Shown here: one piece after another, positions 62,801 through 64,000 of the stretch
Position numbering within the stretch: position 1 is the stretch's first letter
How the letters are laid out: each line of letters opens with the position of its first letter
Source of the DNA: Dryococelus australis
Taxonomy: Eukaryota; Arthropoda; Insecta; Phasmatodea; Phasmatidae
Direction: 5' to 3'
Assembly: GCA_029891345.1 (NCBI GenBank)
Contig: CM056994.1
Coordinates: forward strand, 58,993,251 to 59,057,250
Length of the DNA stretch: 64,000 bases
Translations under genes and position numbers: made by a program
Notes under the pieces: model-generated
Database searches by the model: none
Told to the model about the DNA's origin: nothing
What the model saw: the letters and a program-made list of their open reading frames with translations, nothing else

Positions 62801-63651
62801 TAACATATTCATAATGCCCCACTTTTTGATTGTAATTGTTATTTCCAGCATTTTCTTCACTATGTATAACAAACAATCTGTCTATTAATTCTCTAACATC
62901 GCCCATCCAAACATATTCTTTTGATAAACTATTGTATTTCTTATGCCTTCTCCAGATATAGGAGTTCTTGGAGAAATCATTCTTTGAGTGTGTTTGGCAC
63001 TGATTTTGATTGCAGTTTTATATATGGTTCATAAATTGAATAATAAAATGGTTGAATTATACTCTCGTACTTCCAGCTTTGTTTCGAATTTATTTGTTTA
63101 TGCGGTTTATAATTTTGGAATGCAACATTTGTGTCTATAACAATATCTTTGAAATTTTCATAGTCATCCTCAGTGTATATATCTTTAAGATCTGTTTATT
63201 TTTCTTTTGTTAACAAATTAAAAAGCCCTTCTGTTAATTCATATTCTTTATCATTAACAAATAGTTTATCATTATTTATCTTACTTCTGTATCTCCAATG
63301 TATAATTTACAACTATCTCATCATAAACCATATAGTGTTTTAAAAGCAATTTTTTTCAGAAATTTCATTTCTGAGATTTTTAGTAGAATCAGACGTGTGC
63401 TGCATCAAATTTTTCAATTGTACAATTCCCATTCGCTCTTCAAAATTAGGAGATTTTGGGAATTGTTCTCTTCCAAGTGATGTTTCTTTGGGAGTAGGCA
63501 GATAATCCAGATTTTTTACTGCTACAGGAACTAATGTATTTATTAAATATTAATTTTCTTTGCTAACTTTTTGTACATTTTTACCGATATCTTGTAATTC
63601 GCGAATTAAAGGTAGATCTTTCTTCTTATTTTTTTTCATATTGCACTTCAT
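62800..63651 (-). pseudogene. DUF8207-like Polinton protein
   Basis: ATG at 63,651, then a Lys-rich start and LPLIRELQDIGKNVQKV, TAA at 63,550-63,552, a proline-rich link, then after frameshifts KTLYGL, two TGA codons, KLYIGDTEV. The best-kept part is ELTEGLFNLLTKEK, TAA (63,196-63,198), DIYTEDDYENFKDIVIDTN and KQINSKQSWKYESIIQPFYY. The end reads EYVWMGDVRELIDRLFVIHS and ENAGNNNYNQK. This layout is that of an unnamed protein common in arthropod Polintons, which I believe is catalogued as DUF8207; its function is unknown to me. At least four frameshifts. Lies first in the minus-strand late block. Confidence 0.65.
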
Positions 63652-63744
63652 GATGGTTTTTATAAGTTTTGTTTCTTTCAATGAGTGATTTAACTCGAGA
63701 AACGTTCTTCGAATCTTTCATTTTATATAATTTTTGTCTTCTAA

Positions 63745-64000
63745 ATGAGTTAAAAAAGTATTGAGCACTTTGATAGACAAACTTTTCCCCCAACTGATAA
63801 AACCAGGGGGAATTTTAATGGTTACAATATTAGAATTGAATTTGATAATCCTATATTAGAAGGATTTTCTTTTCCAAATGATGTTTATGTTTATCAGCAA
63901 TATAGATTACTAAAAAGAGATAAAGAAGGAAATGAGGCAAAATAAGCAAAATTAGATAATGTAGATGTTTGTTCGAACTTTTTTCTTTCTCTGTTTTCTA
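63745..64000 (+). pseudogene. 5' part of an unidentified Polinton gene, cut by the window end
   Basis: ATG at 63,745, with TAA as the third codon (63,751-63,753), then an open stretch with HFDRQTFPPTDKTRGNFNGY, IRIEFDNPILEGFSFPNDVY and YRLLKRDKEG, and a TAA at 63,943-63,945, open again to the edge. It diverges from the DUF8207-like gene, starting 93 bp away, so the gap 63,652-63,744 should hold promoters for both. The FDNPILEGFSFP segment looks like a beta-strand-rich virion protein, but I cannot name it. Confidence 0.5.

Larger units (their letters stand above)
54432..64000. mobile_element. Degenerate Polinton/Maverick virus-like element, left end truncated, right end outside window
   Basis: The sequence becomes markedly more A+T-rich at about 54.4 kb. 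It encodes, in pieces, protein-primed family B polymerase, chromodomain integrase, adenain-like protease, phospholipase A2, DUF8207-like and fibre-like proteins, the gene set of Polinton/Maverick elements, plus hemopexin-like and BRO-like cargo. The late genes are co-directional on the minus strand (63.65 to 59.97 kb), the polymerase runs the same way to the left, and cargo lies between on the plus strand. Capsid and packaging ATPase genes were not seen and would be to the right. No terminal inverted repeat was found at the left, where the polymerase stops abruptly. Every gene has stops or frameshifts. Confidence 0.88.

Noticed and set aside
57880-64000. A variant genetic code (TAA/TAG as Gln) for the Polinton
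   Set aside because: Stops also stand for Trp (TGA in integrase), for Tyr-like or Lys-like positions, and TGA occurs in the DUF8207-like gene; frameshifts are common in every gene. Ordinary decay in A+T-rich DNA explains it. Kept only as a low-interest test.
1-64000. CRISPR arrays, bacterial operons, riboswitches or phage attachment sites
   Set aside because: None seen; repeat types, SINEs and transposons are those of an animal genome, and the regular arrays at 8-10 kb lack unique spacers of constant length.

Overview
The window reads as non-coding, repeat-rich nuclear DNA of an animal, most likely an insect. The evidence is several families of tRNA-derived SINEs, small inverted-repeat transposons (MITEs), decayed DDE transposases, a Ty3/gypsy retroelement, long TA and TC microsatellites, and an arthropod-style Polinton/Maverick element. 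The SINE at about 25.1 kb resembles, from memory, repeats common in orthopteroid insects, so a polyneopteran host (locust, stick insect or cockroach type) is my guess, held with low confidence. I see no intact host protein-coding gene, no genuine tRNA or rRNA gene, no CRISPR array and no bacterial operon.

Layout. 1.6-5.1 kb: degraded Ty3/gypsy element on the minus strand in the order gag, protease, reverse transcriptase, RNase H, integrase. 7.0-12.1 kb: an unusual repeat complex with a 1.3 kb imperfect palindrome centred near 7.66 kb. It runs into a higher-order tandem array with units of about 0.9 kb, and a reversed relative lies at 21.0-22.45 kb. 12.16-16.97 kb: an interval bounded by PIF/Harbinger-like ends and TAA duplications. 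25-54 kb: SINEs (25.1, 27.0, 41.5, 44.1, 50.2 kb), a TA-flanked MITE family (34.7 and 44.5 kb), a mariner-like transposon with recognisable inverted repeats (30.9-32.5 kb), a Harbinger remnant (36.0-38.2 kb) with a 341-bp hAT-type MITE inside its second gene, and LINE, Tc1 and DDE fragments (52.4-54.4 kb).

54.43 kb to the right edge: the most interesting part, a strikingly A+T-rich Polinton/Maverick relic. From left to right it carries a protein-primed family B DNA polymerase (minus); a hemopexin-like gene and a BRO-like gene with a T5orf172-like tail (plus); then on the minus strand a chromodomain integrase, a zinc-ribbon fragment, a fibre-like protein, an adenain-like protease with an upstream hydrophobic virion-type segment, a parvovirus-VP1-type phospholipase A2 and a DUF8207-like protein; and finally the start of an unidentified plus-strand gene. 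Replication, integration and virion maturation genes therefore sit together, as in virus-like Polintons, with cargo (hemopexin-like, BRO-like) that is less usual. All genes carry stops and frameshifts. The polymerase has lost the second Asp of motif C and the integrase its second catalytic Asp, so this copy is dead. The major capsid and packaging ATPase genes and one terminal repeat would be expected beyond the right edge; the left end is truncated against a DDE transposase fragment.
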